Positions 48,001 through 58,060 of a stretch of DNA of 64,000 nt are shown piece after piece. The stretch comes from Macrostomum hystrix. Its lineage: Eukaryota; Platyhelminthes; Macrostomidae. Where the stretch lies: positions 5,363,001-5,427,000 of the forward strand of contig CATNEN010000002.1 of NCBI GenBank assembly GCA_950097015.1, read 5' to 3'. The translations under genes and the position numbers were made by a program. Under the pieces are notes generated by a model. The model saw nothing but the letters and a program-made list of their open reading frames with translations, did not search any database and was not told where the DNA came from. Positions within the stretch are counted from its first letter, which is position 1; the number at the start of each line of letters is the position of its first letter.

Positions 48001-50904
48001 TGTCTGCTTGTCTGTAAATCTGTCTGCTTGTCTGTAAATCTGTCTGCTTGTCTGTAAATCTGTCTGCTTGTCTGTAAATCTGTCTGCTTGTCTGTAAATC
48101 TGTCTGTCTGTCTGTAAATCTGTCTGCTTGTCTGCAAATCTGTCTGCTTGTCTGTGAATCTGTCTGTCTGTCTGTAAATCTGTCTGCTTGTCTGTAAATC
48201 TGTCTGCTTGTCTGTAAATCTGTCTGCTTGTTTTAAATCTGTCTGCTTGTCTGTGAATCTGTTTGTCTGTCTGTAAATCTGTCTGCTTGTCTGCAAATCT
48301 GTCTGCTTGTCTGTGAATCTGTCTGTCTGTCTGTAAATCTGACTGTCTGTCTGTAAATCTGTCTGCTTGTCTGTAAATCTGTCTGCTTGTCTGTGAATCT
48401 GTCTGCTTGTCTGTAAATCTGTCTGTCTGTCTGTAAATCTGTCTGCTTGTCTGTAAATCTGTCTGCTTGTCTGTAAATCTGTCTGTCTGTCTGTAAATCT
48501 GTCTGCTTGTCTGCAAATCTGTCTGCTTGTCTGTGAATCTGTCTGTCTGTCTGTAAATCTGTCTGCTTGTCTGTAAATCTGTCTGCTTGTCTGTAAATCT
48601 GTCTGCTTGTTTTAAATCTGTCTGCTTGTCTGTGAATCTGTTTGTCTGTCTGTAAATCTGTCTGCTTGTCTGCAAATCTGTCTGCTTGTCTGTGAATCTG
48701 TCTGTCTGTCTGTAAATCTGACTGTCTGTCTGTAAATCTGTCTGCTTGTCTGTAAATCTGTCTGCTTGTCTGTGAATCTGTCTGCTTGTCTGTAAATCTG
48801 TCTGTCTGTCTGTAAATCTGTCTGCTTGTCTGTAAATCTGTCTGCTTGTCTGTAAATCTGTCTGCATGTCTGTAAATCTGTCTGCTTGTCTGTAAATCTG
48901 TCTGCTTGTCTGTCTGTCTCTCTGCTTGTCTATCTGCCTGTCTGCTTATCTGTCTGTCCGTCTGTCTGCCGGTCTCTCTATTTCCTTTTCTCTTTCCGCT
49001 CAAATTTATGCTCCTAGCCGCACAAGGAACTCCCATTGCTCCTTAGCTAGCGGGGGTTGAGCTGGGTGGCTTTGCTTAATCATGTGAGTAAGTGGCGAAC
49101 GGTCTGAGCTGCTTTCGGTTCGGGTGGGGGGTAGTTGGCTCAGGACCGTCAAAGACTTGGCTGCCCCAGAAGCTGATTCACGGAATTAGAGGAGCTGAGC
49201 AACCCACAGCCCTGACTGGCATCGTTAATTATATCCCCACAGTTCCCAAAACTCTAAACTCCCCTTTCCAAGCTCTCACTATCACTATCAGGCCCTTTTA
49301 TTCCTTTTCTCCTCCATCCTCAACCGCAACCAAAATCGACTATATGAAGAGCTGGGGGGAAAAACTGCCCAGGGGGATAATTCTATCTGCATCAGCCTGG
49401 GTGTATCAGGCTGTGTGGCAGTATCCCCTCCCTGTCTTTGATATGCGATGATCAAATGTAACATTCGCTTGAGTTGACCCAAATGAGGATTCTTGACCCA
49501 TTGTTCCTCATGAGGATTCTTGACCCTCTGGACCCTAATGAGAATTCTTGACCCACTCAATTCAAATGAGGATTCTTGACCCACTTAATTCAAATGAGGA
49601 TTCTTGACCCATTGTTCCTCATGAGGATTCTTGACCCACTTGACCCAAATGAAGATTCTTGACCCACTTAATTCAAATATGGATTCTTGACCCTATTGAC
49701 CCAAATAAGGATTCTTGACCCATTTTTGCAAATGAGGATTCCTGACCCATAGTTGCAAATGAGGATTCCTGCCGCTTCCCGCCAGGCATGCTAGTCGTCA
49801 ACGTGACCTGGCGCGGTCGGACCTACGTTGGCACATTGCTAGACTCTTCGCAGCATGACTTCGCACCACCTGACGCGCCCGACGGTCTCGACGGCCAGGA
49901 CGCCAGCGTCGGTAGCAACGGCTGCGTTGACCCGGTGGGCAGCTCTCGCAGCGTCGGGTTAGTCAACAGCGCCGGCTCGTCATCGAGTAGTCGACGCAAG
50001 CGGCGGGCTGCGGAGCGGGGCTGCAACGGAGCGGCAGCTTCGACGACCAAGAGAAGGCCGTCAACTGGAACACAGCAGAAACAGCAGAAGCAACAGCAGC
50101 AGCAGCAGCAGCGCAATGGTTCCAGATCCAGCGTCACTGATCATGACAACTCTGGCCAGCTCCCGATACGCTGCCCGCACCCCGACTGTTCCAAACGATT
50201 CATCAGCGTTCTGGCCATGAAGTGGCATCACAATGACTGCCACACCCGCCGGGAGGAGCCACCGCCGCCGCCGCCGCCCCCGCCCCTGCCCCCGCCGCCA
50301 GCGTCACCGCAGCCACCGCCGCCGCCGCCGCAAACAGCGCCGAGTCAGCTCAGCTCGGTGTTCAAAGTGCCCGAGTGCGGTCGCAAGCCGGCCGTGTCGC
50401 TGGCCAAGAAGCTCAAACACTCCCAGTCAGCAGCGCCAGTCGGCGAGACTTCAACCAAGTCAGCCGCCAAGAGTCCAGCGCCAGCCAAGCCGCCGTCCTC
50501 GCCTTCATCGTCGCCATCGTCGTCCACTTCATCGTCCGCATTGTCTCCGTCGCAGTCGACGAAATCTCTTGGCCGAATGTCCATGGACTTTCCGTCCATG
50601 CCATCAGCTGCTTTCCTTCAGTCTGCGCCCTCCGTCAGCGTGGCCTCCTTGCCTTTTCCCAGTAGACCTCATCCGCCGCCGCCGCCGCCGCCACCACCAC
50701 CGCCAATGCATCATCCTCAAATGTCGCATCCGTGGCTGCCATTTTCACCGACAGCCGCCTCCTCCGTCGCCGCCGCAGCCGCTGCAGACCAGCAGAAATT
50801 ATTTGAACTTGAGCAACTGCGACTGATGGAGGCGGCCGCTGCTGCTTTTGCCGCCTTTCCTGGCAACATGCCGGCCTTCCTAAGAGATCCGTTCGCATTT
50901 CCCG
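38900..50904 (+). CDS. ZNF609: ZNF608/ZNF609 (scribbler)-like zinc-finger cofactor, three exons, 3' end outside window
   Basis: Exons are 38900-39271, 46981-47125 and 49786-50904 (intron phases 0, 1, then 1). The junction of exons 2 and 3 restores the family signature: [19 protein letters not shown] and [19 protein letters not shown], then [18 protein letters not shown], strongly matching vertebrate ZNF608/609. A single C2H2 finger follows in exon 3 (CPHPDC, 12 residues, then H-x4-H), aligning with the CPHPNC finger of ZNF609. Exon 1 has 13 Gln, [10 protein letters not shown] and 17 Asn. Exon 3 also has long Gln, Pro and Ser tracts and ends at [18 protein letters not shown]...RDPFAFP before a strong GTGAGT donor. 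These proteins are nuclear transcriptional cofactors (NIPBL/Integrator partners in vertebrates, Brakeless co-repressor in flies). The family N terminus (a DEWDIG-type motif) is not visible, so the ATG at 38900 may be internal. Exon 1 begins at about 38885 if spliced. No later exon was recognised before 64000. Confidence 0.85.
38906..38944 (+). repeat. CAG trinucleotide tract, coding (13 Gln)
   Basis: This is a pure CAG run in exon 1 of the ZNF609-like gene, directly after Met-Glu. It is uninterrupted and so prone to length variation. Confidence 0.9.
38996..39046 (+). repeat. AAC trinucleotide tract, coding (17 Asn)
   Basis: This is a pure AAC run in the same exon as the Gln tract, 51 bases downstream of it. 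It encodes 17 consecutive asparagines. Confidence 0.9.
39280..39860. repeat. Diverged repeat with GGTCA/TGACC inverted pairs in ZNF609-like intron 1
   Basis: Units of roughly 50 bases contain CTCAAGGGGGTCAACTGACC and CCCTCAGACAC. Copies decay rapidly after about 39500. It starts directly after the exon 1 donor. Confidence 0.7.
39865..40825. other. GC-rich, CpG-containing intronic segment, function unknown
   Basis: It contrasts with its flanks, being GC-rich with CpG words and short CA repeats at about 40280. It has several degenerate open frames but no recognised protein similarity. An alternative promoter or unrecognised retroposon are both possible. Confidence 0.3.
40830..41345. repeat. 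24-bp tandem array in ZNF609-like intron 1, about 21 copies
   Basis: The core is AGAATCGCAGCAGGAATCGT followed by AGCT. The central copies (41010-41150) are nearly identical and the outer ones diverged. Confidence 0.9.
41633..42010. repeat. Purine-only 27-bp tandem array, 14 copies
   Basis: The core is GATGAAGGGGAGTGAAAGGA followed by AGGGAGA. The + strand is purine apart from the T of ATG and GTG. Confidence 0.95.
42606..43185. repeat. 12-bp tandem array, about 48 copies
   Basis: The unit is AAGGTAGACTGA, with CTGA/TTGA/CTGG variants forming a mosaic of trimer-like super-units. It is open in frames on both strands. Confidence 0.95.
43560..44405. repeat. 14-15 bp tandem array, about 57 copies
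   Basis: Units such as GAACTGGATTAACAA alternate with GTACGGATTAACGA, giving two-unit super-repeats. Confidence 0.9.
44515..45300. repeat. 23-bp tandem array, about 34 copies
   Basis: The core is GATGAGATTTGTGAGAGATA followed by GAC. Divergence is very low. A block with GTGAGACAGAGGCAATG recurs at 44552 and 44752. Confidence 0.95.
45340..45490 (-). mobile_element. Possible tRNA-headed SINE in ZNF609-like intron 1
   Basis: The reverse strand reads TTGGTTAGAGCCAAGG and then ATGTTCTATCCCCACAG, resembling A and B boxes. The match to the polymerase III consensus is weaker than in the other SINEs. Confidence 0.35.
45770..46912. repeat. 25-bp pyrimidine-rich tandem array, about 46 copies
   Basis: The core is CCTCTAACCTCCCTCTCTTC followed by CCCAT. 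It ends 70 bases before the ZNF609-like exon 2 acceptor. Confidence 0.95.
47485..48965. repeat. 20-bp CTGTCTGC-type tandem array with higher-order structure
   Basis: The unit is CTGTCTGCTTGTCTGTAAAT, about 74 copies. A distinctive unit with TTTTAAATCT at 48231 recurs at 48610, within a larger duplicated block. Confidence 0.95.
49450..49775. repeat. Tandem repeat of about 27 bp in ZNF609-like intron 2
   Basis: The core is AATGAGGATTCTTGACCCA followed by a variable TTGTTCCTC or CTTAATTC. It ends 20 bases before the exon 3 acceptor. Confidence 0.85.
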
Positions 50905-50924
50905 GTGAGTACACAGAAGCAAAC

Positions 50925-52020
50925 AGAACAGAAGCAGTTCAGTACAAACAGAATCAGTTCAGTACAAACAGAATCAGTTCAGTACAAACAGAATCAGTTC
51001 AGTACAACCAGAATCAGTTCAGTACAAACAGAATCAGTTCAGTACAAACAGAATCAGTTCAGTACAAACAGAATCAGTTCAGTACAAACAGAATCAGTTC
51101 AGTACAAACAGAATCAGTTCAGTACAAACAGAATCAGTTCAGTACAACCAGAATCAGTTCAGTGCAAACAGAATCAGTTCAGTACAAACAGAATCAGTTC
51201 AGTACAAACAGAAGCAGTTCAGTGCAACCAGAATCAGTTCAGTACAAACAGAATCAGTTCAGTACAAACAGAATCAGTTCAGTACAAACAGAATCAGTTC
51301 AGTACAAACAGAATCAGTTCAGTACAAACAGAATCAGTTCAGTACAAACAGAATCAGTTCAGTACAAACAGAATCATTTCAGTACAAACAGAATCAGTTC
51401 AGTACAAACAGAATCAGTTCAGTACAAACAGAATCAGTTCAGTACAAACAGAATCAGTTCAGTACAAACAGAATCAGTTCAGTACAAACAGAATCAGTTC
51501 AGTACAAACAGAATCAGTTCAGTACAAACAGAATCAGTTCAGTGCAACCAGAAGCAGTTCAGTACAAACAGAATCAGTTCAGTACAAACAGAATCAGTTC
51601 AGTACAAACAGAAGCAGTTCAGTACAAACAGAATCAGTTCAGTACAAACAGAATCAGTTCAGTACAAACAGAATCAGTTCAGTACAAACAGAATCAGTTC
51701 AGTACAAACAGAATCAGTTCAGTACAACCAGAATCAGTTCAGTACAAACAGAATCAGTTCAGTACAAACAGAATCAGTTCAGTACAAACAGAATCAGTTC
51801 AGTACAAACAGAATCATTTCAGTACAAACAGAATCAGTTCAGTACAAACAGAATCAGTTCAGTACAAACAGAATCAGTTCAGTACAAACAGAATCAGTTC
51901 AGTACAAACAGAATCATTTCAGTACAAACAGAATCAGTTCAGTACAAACAGAATCAGTTCAGTACAAACAGAATCAGTTCAGTACAAACAGAATCAGTTC
52001 AGTGCAACCAGAAGTAGTTC
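50925..52020. repeat. 20-bp tandem array directly after ZNF609-like exon 3 donor, about 55 copies
   Basis: The unit is CAGTTCAGTACAAACAGAAT. It starts about 20 bases downstream of the GTGAGT donor and keeps the exon reading frame open to a stop at 52080-52082. Confidence 0.95.
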
Positions 52021-52544
52021 GGTTTGAGAGGGAGGCGATAGGGGATAATTTTCCTAAATCATTTTACACACCCACCCGTTGACAAAATCTTCCAGGTGGG
52101 CGGTTTAGAAAAATAATTCCGATAACTGTCGCCCCCACCCAGTCGGAAAAACTGCAGGGCAGGGAAATGTTTATTGAACAAGAACAAGGGGGTGACTTTG
52201 AAGCTAAGCTGTGCCGATCTTTTGACCTTAAATTGCCCACTGCCTCAGTGACTGCACAGCCAGATGGTGCAGGCTGAACTGGACACTCCCGGTCTGTGTC
52301 TGGCTGGGCCAAGCAAAAACTCAAGTGCTTCGCCATTCCTTCACTTTAATGCGAAGATATCCAACTAAGATAGTCGGATGCTGGCGGTGTGCCGGCTTCA
52401 TCTGTAGAGCCACCTTTTACTTCTGGGGTGAAGGGTGTTCGGGGTCGGGTTTGACAGCAGATCGTGCTGCTACCCATGAACATCTGCAGATGGGCTTCGC
52501 CACACATCATCATCATCTGTGCCCTGCGGTTCTTGCCCGCTGCC

Positions 52545-53335
52545 TCTGTCACTCTCCCTGCCTCTCTCTGTCACTCTCCCTGCCTCTCTCTGTCACTCTC
52601 CCTGCCTCTCTCTGTCACTCTCCCTGCCTCTCTCTGTCACTCTCCCTGCCTCTCTCTGTCACTCTCCCTGCCTCTCTCTGTCACTCTCGCCGCCTCTCTC
52701 TGTCACACTCCCTGCCTCTCTCTGTCACTCTCGCCGCCTCTCTCTGTCACTCTCGCCGCCTCTCTGTCACTCTCGCCGCCTCTCTCTGTCACTCTCCCTG
52801 CATATCTCTGTCACTCTCCCTGCCTCTCTCTGTCACTCTCGCCGCCTCTCTCTGTCACACTCCCTGCCTCTCTCTGTCACTCTCGCCGCCTCTCTCTGTC
52901 ACTCTCGCCGCCTCTCTCTGTCACTCTCGCCGCCTCTCTCTGTCACTCTCCCTGCCTCTCTCTGTCACTCTCGCCGCCTCTCTCTGTCACTCTCCCTGCC
53001 TCTCTCTGTCACTCTCCCTGCATATCTCTGTCACTCTCCCTGCCTCTCTCTGTCACTCTCGCCGCCTCTCTCTGTCACTCTCCCTGCCTCTCTCTGTCAC
53101 TCTCCCTGCCTCTCTCTGTCACTCTCCCTGCCTCTCTCTGTCACTCTCCCTGCCTCTCTCTGTCACTCTCCCTGCCTCTCTCTGTCACTCTCCCTGCCTC
53201 TCTCTGTCACTCTCCCTGCCTCTCTCTGTCACTCTCGCCGCCTCTCTCTGTCACACTCCCTGCCTCTCTCTGTCACTCTCCCTGCATATCTCTGTCACTC
53301 TCCCTGCCTCTCTCTGTCACTCTCGCCGCCTCTCT
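52545..53335. repeat. 22-bp TCTCTGTCACTCTC tandem array, about 36 copies
   Basis: The core is CCTGCCTCTCTCTGTCACTC, with CCCTGCC/CGCCGCC variants in irregular order. It shares TCTGTCACTCTC with the arrays inside lin-41. Confidence 0.95.
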
Positions 53336-53339
53336 TTCT

Positions 53340-55864
53340 CTTAGAATTCATTGTACAGTTTTTTACTTCATAATTTAACTAATTGACCAACTTCTAACTT
53401 ATTATCCCCATTTTAGCGGCCGCGTTTCCTCAGATCCCTAAATGAGCCAAGTTGGTTCCTCACGGCTGCATGACATGGAGTTTCAATCTAATGAGGGACC
53501 TTATTGACTGTGTGCTGGCGGCTATATTTATTATACCTTATCGATTGCTTCACCAGCCTCCACTCATTCATTACTGTTTATAGGAACTCTATTGATCTCC
53601 AAAATTAATCCTAATTTGTTTGAATAATTGTGTCTTTCCTCATCTTTTATACTTATTGTATGGTGGGAGACGAAGGTTATTAGTTTTATTTTTACTACTT
53701 ACTGTGCACAACAGTAACTGTGCAAGCTGGGTAGAATTTCGACTGATATGCATGTACATAGAGGGTAGAGGAAGAGATGTACATATAGGGTAAGGGTTTG
53801 ACTGTTGCAGAGTGTACATAGGAGGATTGAGATTCTTTCGGGTGTGTGTACATAGGGTTAGTCTGGAATTGTACAGCTAGCTGTAGATAGGGTTGGTCGG
53901 CCATTTTCGATGTGACTCGTTGACTATTTAATTTCACTTAGCTATAGCTTCTGAATTCACAGAGAGATGCACAAAAGCAGCAGCGACCTTACTTTCAGGC
54001 ACCTTACTTTCACTTGACAGCTTTCAGCTTCACATTCGATCAATGGATTGTTTCTCATCTTTATCATGCTTTGCCGCGTGCTTTTCACCCAACAATTTCT
54101 TTCTTTATTATTAGTCAGAACGTATTGATATTGTCACATATGACGTCATGATTTCTAACCGCTTTGTTAGATTTTTTCGTCAAAAGCAAACCGCTCTGCT
54201 TTGCTCGCTATTTCGTTGTTGCTTACTAGCCTTAGACAAGCTGTGCTCTGACTGTAACTCTTGCATAAACCGCTTTCGTTTGCTAATCCGTGTTCAACTG
54301 TGCATGATTTTGTCAAGTTTTTTTAATTTTTCACGATAAAAACTGCTCTAATAAATTGCTGGTCGCACAGTTTTTTTGCTGCTAAAATGCAATTTGATTC
54401 TTAAGCGGAAAATAAATATGAAAATATGAGAACTTATGAGTTTTGTTTAACCGGGTGAATGACCGGGAGACCGGCACAATTTCTTATTTACTGTTTATTT
54501 TTTATTCTAAAATCTTTAAACTCCATCTATGAAATCGAAAGCAAACAAAACCTTAACAGTAGAAAGACAACAGTATATTTCCACCCGAGGAATGACAACG
54601 GGTGTATTTCAAATACCCATGCCATGCCGACTTCACGATAGCTCCCAAACCGAATGACCGACTTTCGTGAAAGTCCAACAAACGGATCGATATTTTCCGC
54701 CCTTTACGATGAACTAACACCCGAAGCCGTACGATGTCAGCATTGTCGAGATATTCAGCGATTCTCGTCGAAGACCCTGCTGAAAAGGGGCAATTATAGC
54801 ATATAGCGAATTCAAATTGGCTCAAAAATAAAATAATTGACAATATAACCAATATAAAAATATAAAAAATGTAATAATTGACAATATAACCCATATAAAA
54901 ATATAAATAATAAAATAATTGACAATATAACCCATATAAAAATATCAAAAATTAAATGATTTGCAATATAACCCATATAAAAATTAAAAAATAATAGCTG
55001 ACGTGGCTACATTTACGAGCTACATTTTTATAAAAAATTTGTTTATATTGTTTTTTAGCTGAAACTGCTAAAGATGTAGAATATCTCAGAAAAAATGTGG
55101 GTAGTGTATAGATTCCCCCATATATAGTCTTTGTACTGTTCACAATGCGAGTTGTAAACTGTAATCTGACACAAGCAGGTGTGAGCATTTTGTAAGGATT
55201 AAATTAAATGCATGCTATTAATGTGCTAAAAACAAATAAATGTGGCCTCGCCGCGGAGTCGCCATTTAAACAAGCGATCAATAAAAGTGGAAAAGCTGGA
55301 ATAGAATAAGATTAGAATGGAAAATACGCGGAAACTTCACCAAAGCCTAAATAGACAGAATTCTAAACTAAAAAAAACTTTGCCAATCACCACAAATGCT
55401 TGACAGACAGACAAGCGCCACTGTCCACAATACCCGGTTATCCTATAGGGATATCGGGAGGAGTTTTGCTTGAATAGTGAAGTGAGGATTAGAGAGAGGG
55501 GAGGGGAGCTCTGGCAGGTCGTGCGAGTCAGTCAGCCAGTCAGCATGCTAAAGTCAAGTTTACTCTGTTTGCTCTGGTCAAACAAGACCAGGAAAAATGC
55601 ATTGCACAACCCATGCTTACCATATGTATATGTATATTCTGTTCCCCTCTGCCCAGACACTGGGAGCATTGGGGCAAAGTCGTGTCGATAAGGCAAAGGG
55701 AGCGGTACTGTTTGGCGGGCCACTGCATGGATCACAATTAACCATCTGTCTCTAACTGTGAACTAGCCAACCAACTTTGAATGTTGAAACTGCACTCCTT
55801 GTCGGTGATTGGCAACAAGATTAACTCTGGACAGTTGATTTGATTCAGTTTTTGTAGTACATCG
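53340..55864. other. Intronic or intergenic DNA without recognised exon
   Basis: It holds a diverged repeat with GTACATAGGGTTAG-type words at 53750-53900 and a degenerate AT-rich repeat (CAATATAACCCATATAAAAA) at 54825-54990. A family D SINE fragment (GGCCTCGCCGCGGAGTCG) lies near 55243. No conserved coding was seen. Confidence 0.5.
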
Positions 55865-55960
55865 AGATTTAGCCCAGTGTTTTGGGCTTCGGACTTCTCA
55901 GAGAGAGGTCGGGAGTTCGAATCTCAAAGAATCTTAAAGTCATATCTTCACTCTAAAAAG
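55865..55960 (+). mobile_element. SINE head (family C) in ZNF609-like intron 3
   Basis: TAGCCCAGTG followed by GGTCGGGAGTTCGAATCTC reproduces the A and B boxes of the 7690 and 14645 copies. It abuts a pyrimidine-rich tandem array. Confidence 0.5.
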
Positions 55961-55984
55961 TATCAACAAGTAATCCAGAATTTC

Positions 55985-57125
55985 CTTCCCTCCTCCCCAC
56001 TCTCCTTCCCCCCCAACTCTCCCCCAACTCTCCCCCCACTCTCCTTCTCTCCACCACTCTCCTACTCTCTCCCCTCTCTGTATCCATTCTCAAACTGTCT
56101 CCCCACACTCCTTCTCTCCACCACTCTCTCTCTCCCCCATTTTCCTTCTCTCTCCCCACTCTGCACCACTCTCCTTCTCTCCCTACTCTCCTTCTCTCCC
56201 CACTCTCCTTCTCTCCCCACTCTCCTTCTCTCCCCACTCTCCTTCTCTTCCCACTCTCCTTCTCTCCCCACTCTCCTTCTCTCCCTACTCTCCTTCTCTC
56301 CCCACTCTCCTTCTCTCCCCACTCTCCTTCTCTCCCCACTCTCCTTCTCTCCCCACTCTCCTTCTCTCCCCACTCTCCTTCTCTCCCTACTCTCCTTCTC
56401 TCCCTACTCTCCTTCTCTCCCCACTCTCCTTCTCTCCCTACTCTCCTTCTCTCCCTACTCTCCTTCTCTCCCCACTCTCCTTCTCTCCCTACTCTCCTTC
56501 TCTCCCTACTCTCCTTCTCTCCCTACTCTCCTTCTCTCCCTACTCTCCTTCTCTCCCTACTCTCCTTCTCTCCCCACTCTCCTTCTCTCCCCACTCTCCT
56601 TCTCTCCCTACTCTCCTTCTCTCCCCACTCTCCTTCTCTCCCCCACTCTCCTTCTCTCCCCCACTCTCCTTCTCTCCCCCACTCTCCTACTCTCTCCCCT
56701 CTCTGTATCCATTCTCAAACTGTCTCCCCACACTCCTTCTCTCCACCACTCTCCTTCTCTCCCCCACTCTCCTACTCTCTCCCCTCTCTGTATCCATTCT
56801 CAAACTGTCTCCCCACACTCCTTCTCTCCACCACTCTCTCTCTCCCCCATTTTCCTTCTCTCTCCACACTCTGCACCACTCTCCTTCTCCCCCACTCTCC
56901 TTCTCTACCCCCACTCTCCTTCTCTCCCCCACTCTCCTTCTCTCCCCACTCTCCTTCTCTCCCCACTCTCCTTCTCTCCCCACTCTCCTTCTCTCCCCAC
57001 TCTCCTTCTCTCCCCCACTCTCCTTCTCTCCCCCACTACCCTTCTCTCTCCCCACTCTCCCCCACACACTCCTTCTCTCCCTCCTCTTTCCCACTCTTCC
57101 CCCACTCTCCACCACTCTCCCCCAG
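55985..57125. repeat. 17-bp pyrimidine-only tandem array
   Basis: The unit is TCTCCCCACTCTCCTTC with CCCTACT variants, about 60 copies. A longer block containing CTGTATCCATTCTCAAACTG occurs three times, starting near 56061, 56687 and 56771. Confidence 0.95.
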
Positions 57126-57714
57126 TCTATGTCGCGCCCCACAATATGTTGTTGCTGGCATTCGCAGATGTTTTCCAGTCTAGCGATGGCACCCGCTTCA
57201 CCCCAATGCACACAACTGGAACACTGTGGGAGGTCTCGTCAGACCAAGAAACAGGAGGAATGGAGCCACGTGCCTGACACTGTCCAAAGCAGTTCTTAAA
57301 GCAGAGAATTTAGCGCCCCTCCTTGTGCCATTGTTTTGCTTCTTCTGCGCTGAAGATTTCTATAATTTTCTTGCGAAATTTCATCGAGCGTGAAAAAGTA
57401 GGGGAAAACTGGGGATTCATTGCAATGCGAGGCGAGTGATAACACCCCAACTGAGGAGAAAAGTTTCGCCACACTGGCCAAGCTGAATGGGCTGGGGTCC
57501 AGGTTTGCAACTTCAAGCCTAAAGCGGTAATGGCCGACCAGCGCGGAAAGATTCGCAGCATGAACTACCTGCAGCAGCAGCAGCAGCAGCAAAAGCTTGT
57601 CGTAAGATTTCTGCGATTAACTCCCGCTGGGTGCGTCGCAATGGACCTGCGTTGTGTTTTCTCGGCTCTACACAGTGTCTACTGTCTACAAACTGCTAGA
57701 ATCATATCCTGAAC
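57126..57714. other. Unique intronic sequence, no certain exon
   Basis: Open frames are short and have no recognised similarity. A CAG run near 57570 encodes a few glutamines but lacks convincing splice signals. Confidence 0.4.
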
Positions 57715-58060
57715 TAAACGATTTCCTGGAAATAAACGATTTCCTGGAACTAAACGATTTATTGGAAATAAAGATTTACTGGAAATAAAGATTTCCTGGA
57801 AATAAAGATTACCTGGAAAAAAAGATTACCTGGAAATAAAGATTTCCTGGAAATAAAGATTTCCTGGAAAATAAACGACTTCCTGGAAATAAACGATTTT
57901 CTGGAAATAAACGATTACCTGGAAATAAACGACTTCCTGGAAATAAACGATTTTCTGGAACAAAAATATTTCCTAAAAACAAACGATTTCCTAGAAATAA
58001 ACGTTTTATTGTAATGAAACGAATTCCTGGGACTAAACTATTTGTTACTTATCAAACGAT
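57715..58060. repeat. 18-bp tandem repeat, about 17 copies
   Basis: The unit is CTGGAAATAAACGATTTC, with AAAGATT deletions in the middle copies and decay at the right end. Confidence 0.85.

Noticed and set aside
47449-49036. Long minus-strand Gln/Thr/Asp/Arg repeat open frames
   Set aside because: This is a translation of the 20-bp CTGTCTGC array and has no independent coding evidence.
52064-52336. Minus-strand open frame after the 20-bp array
   Set aside because: No similarity, no splice support, and it is antisense to the gene.
57124-57276. Possible ZNF609-like exon 4 after CCCCCAG
   Set aside because: The translated sequence does not resemble the family and the AG lies inside a pyrimidine array that would mimic acceptors anywhere.
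55877-57277. 466-codon Ser/Leu/Pro-rich open frame
   Set aside because: It arises from a pyrimidine-only 17-bp array fused to a SINE head, so it is low complexity and not a protein.
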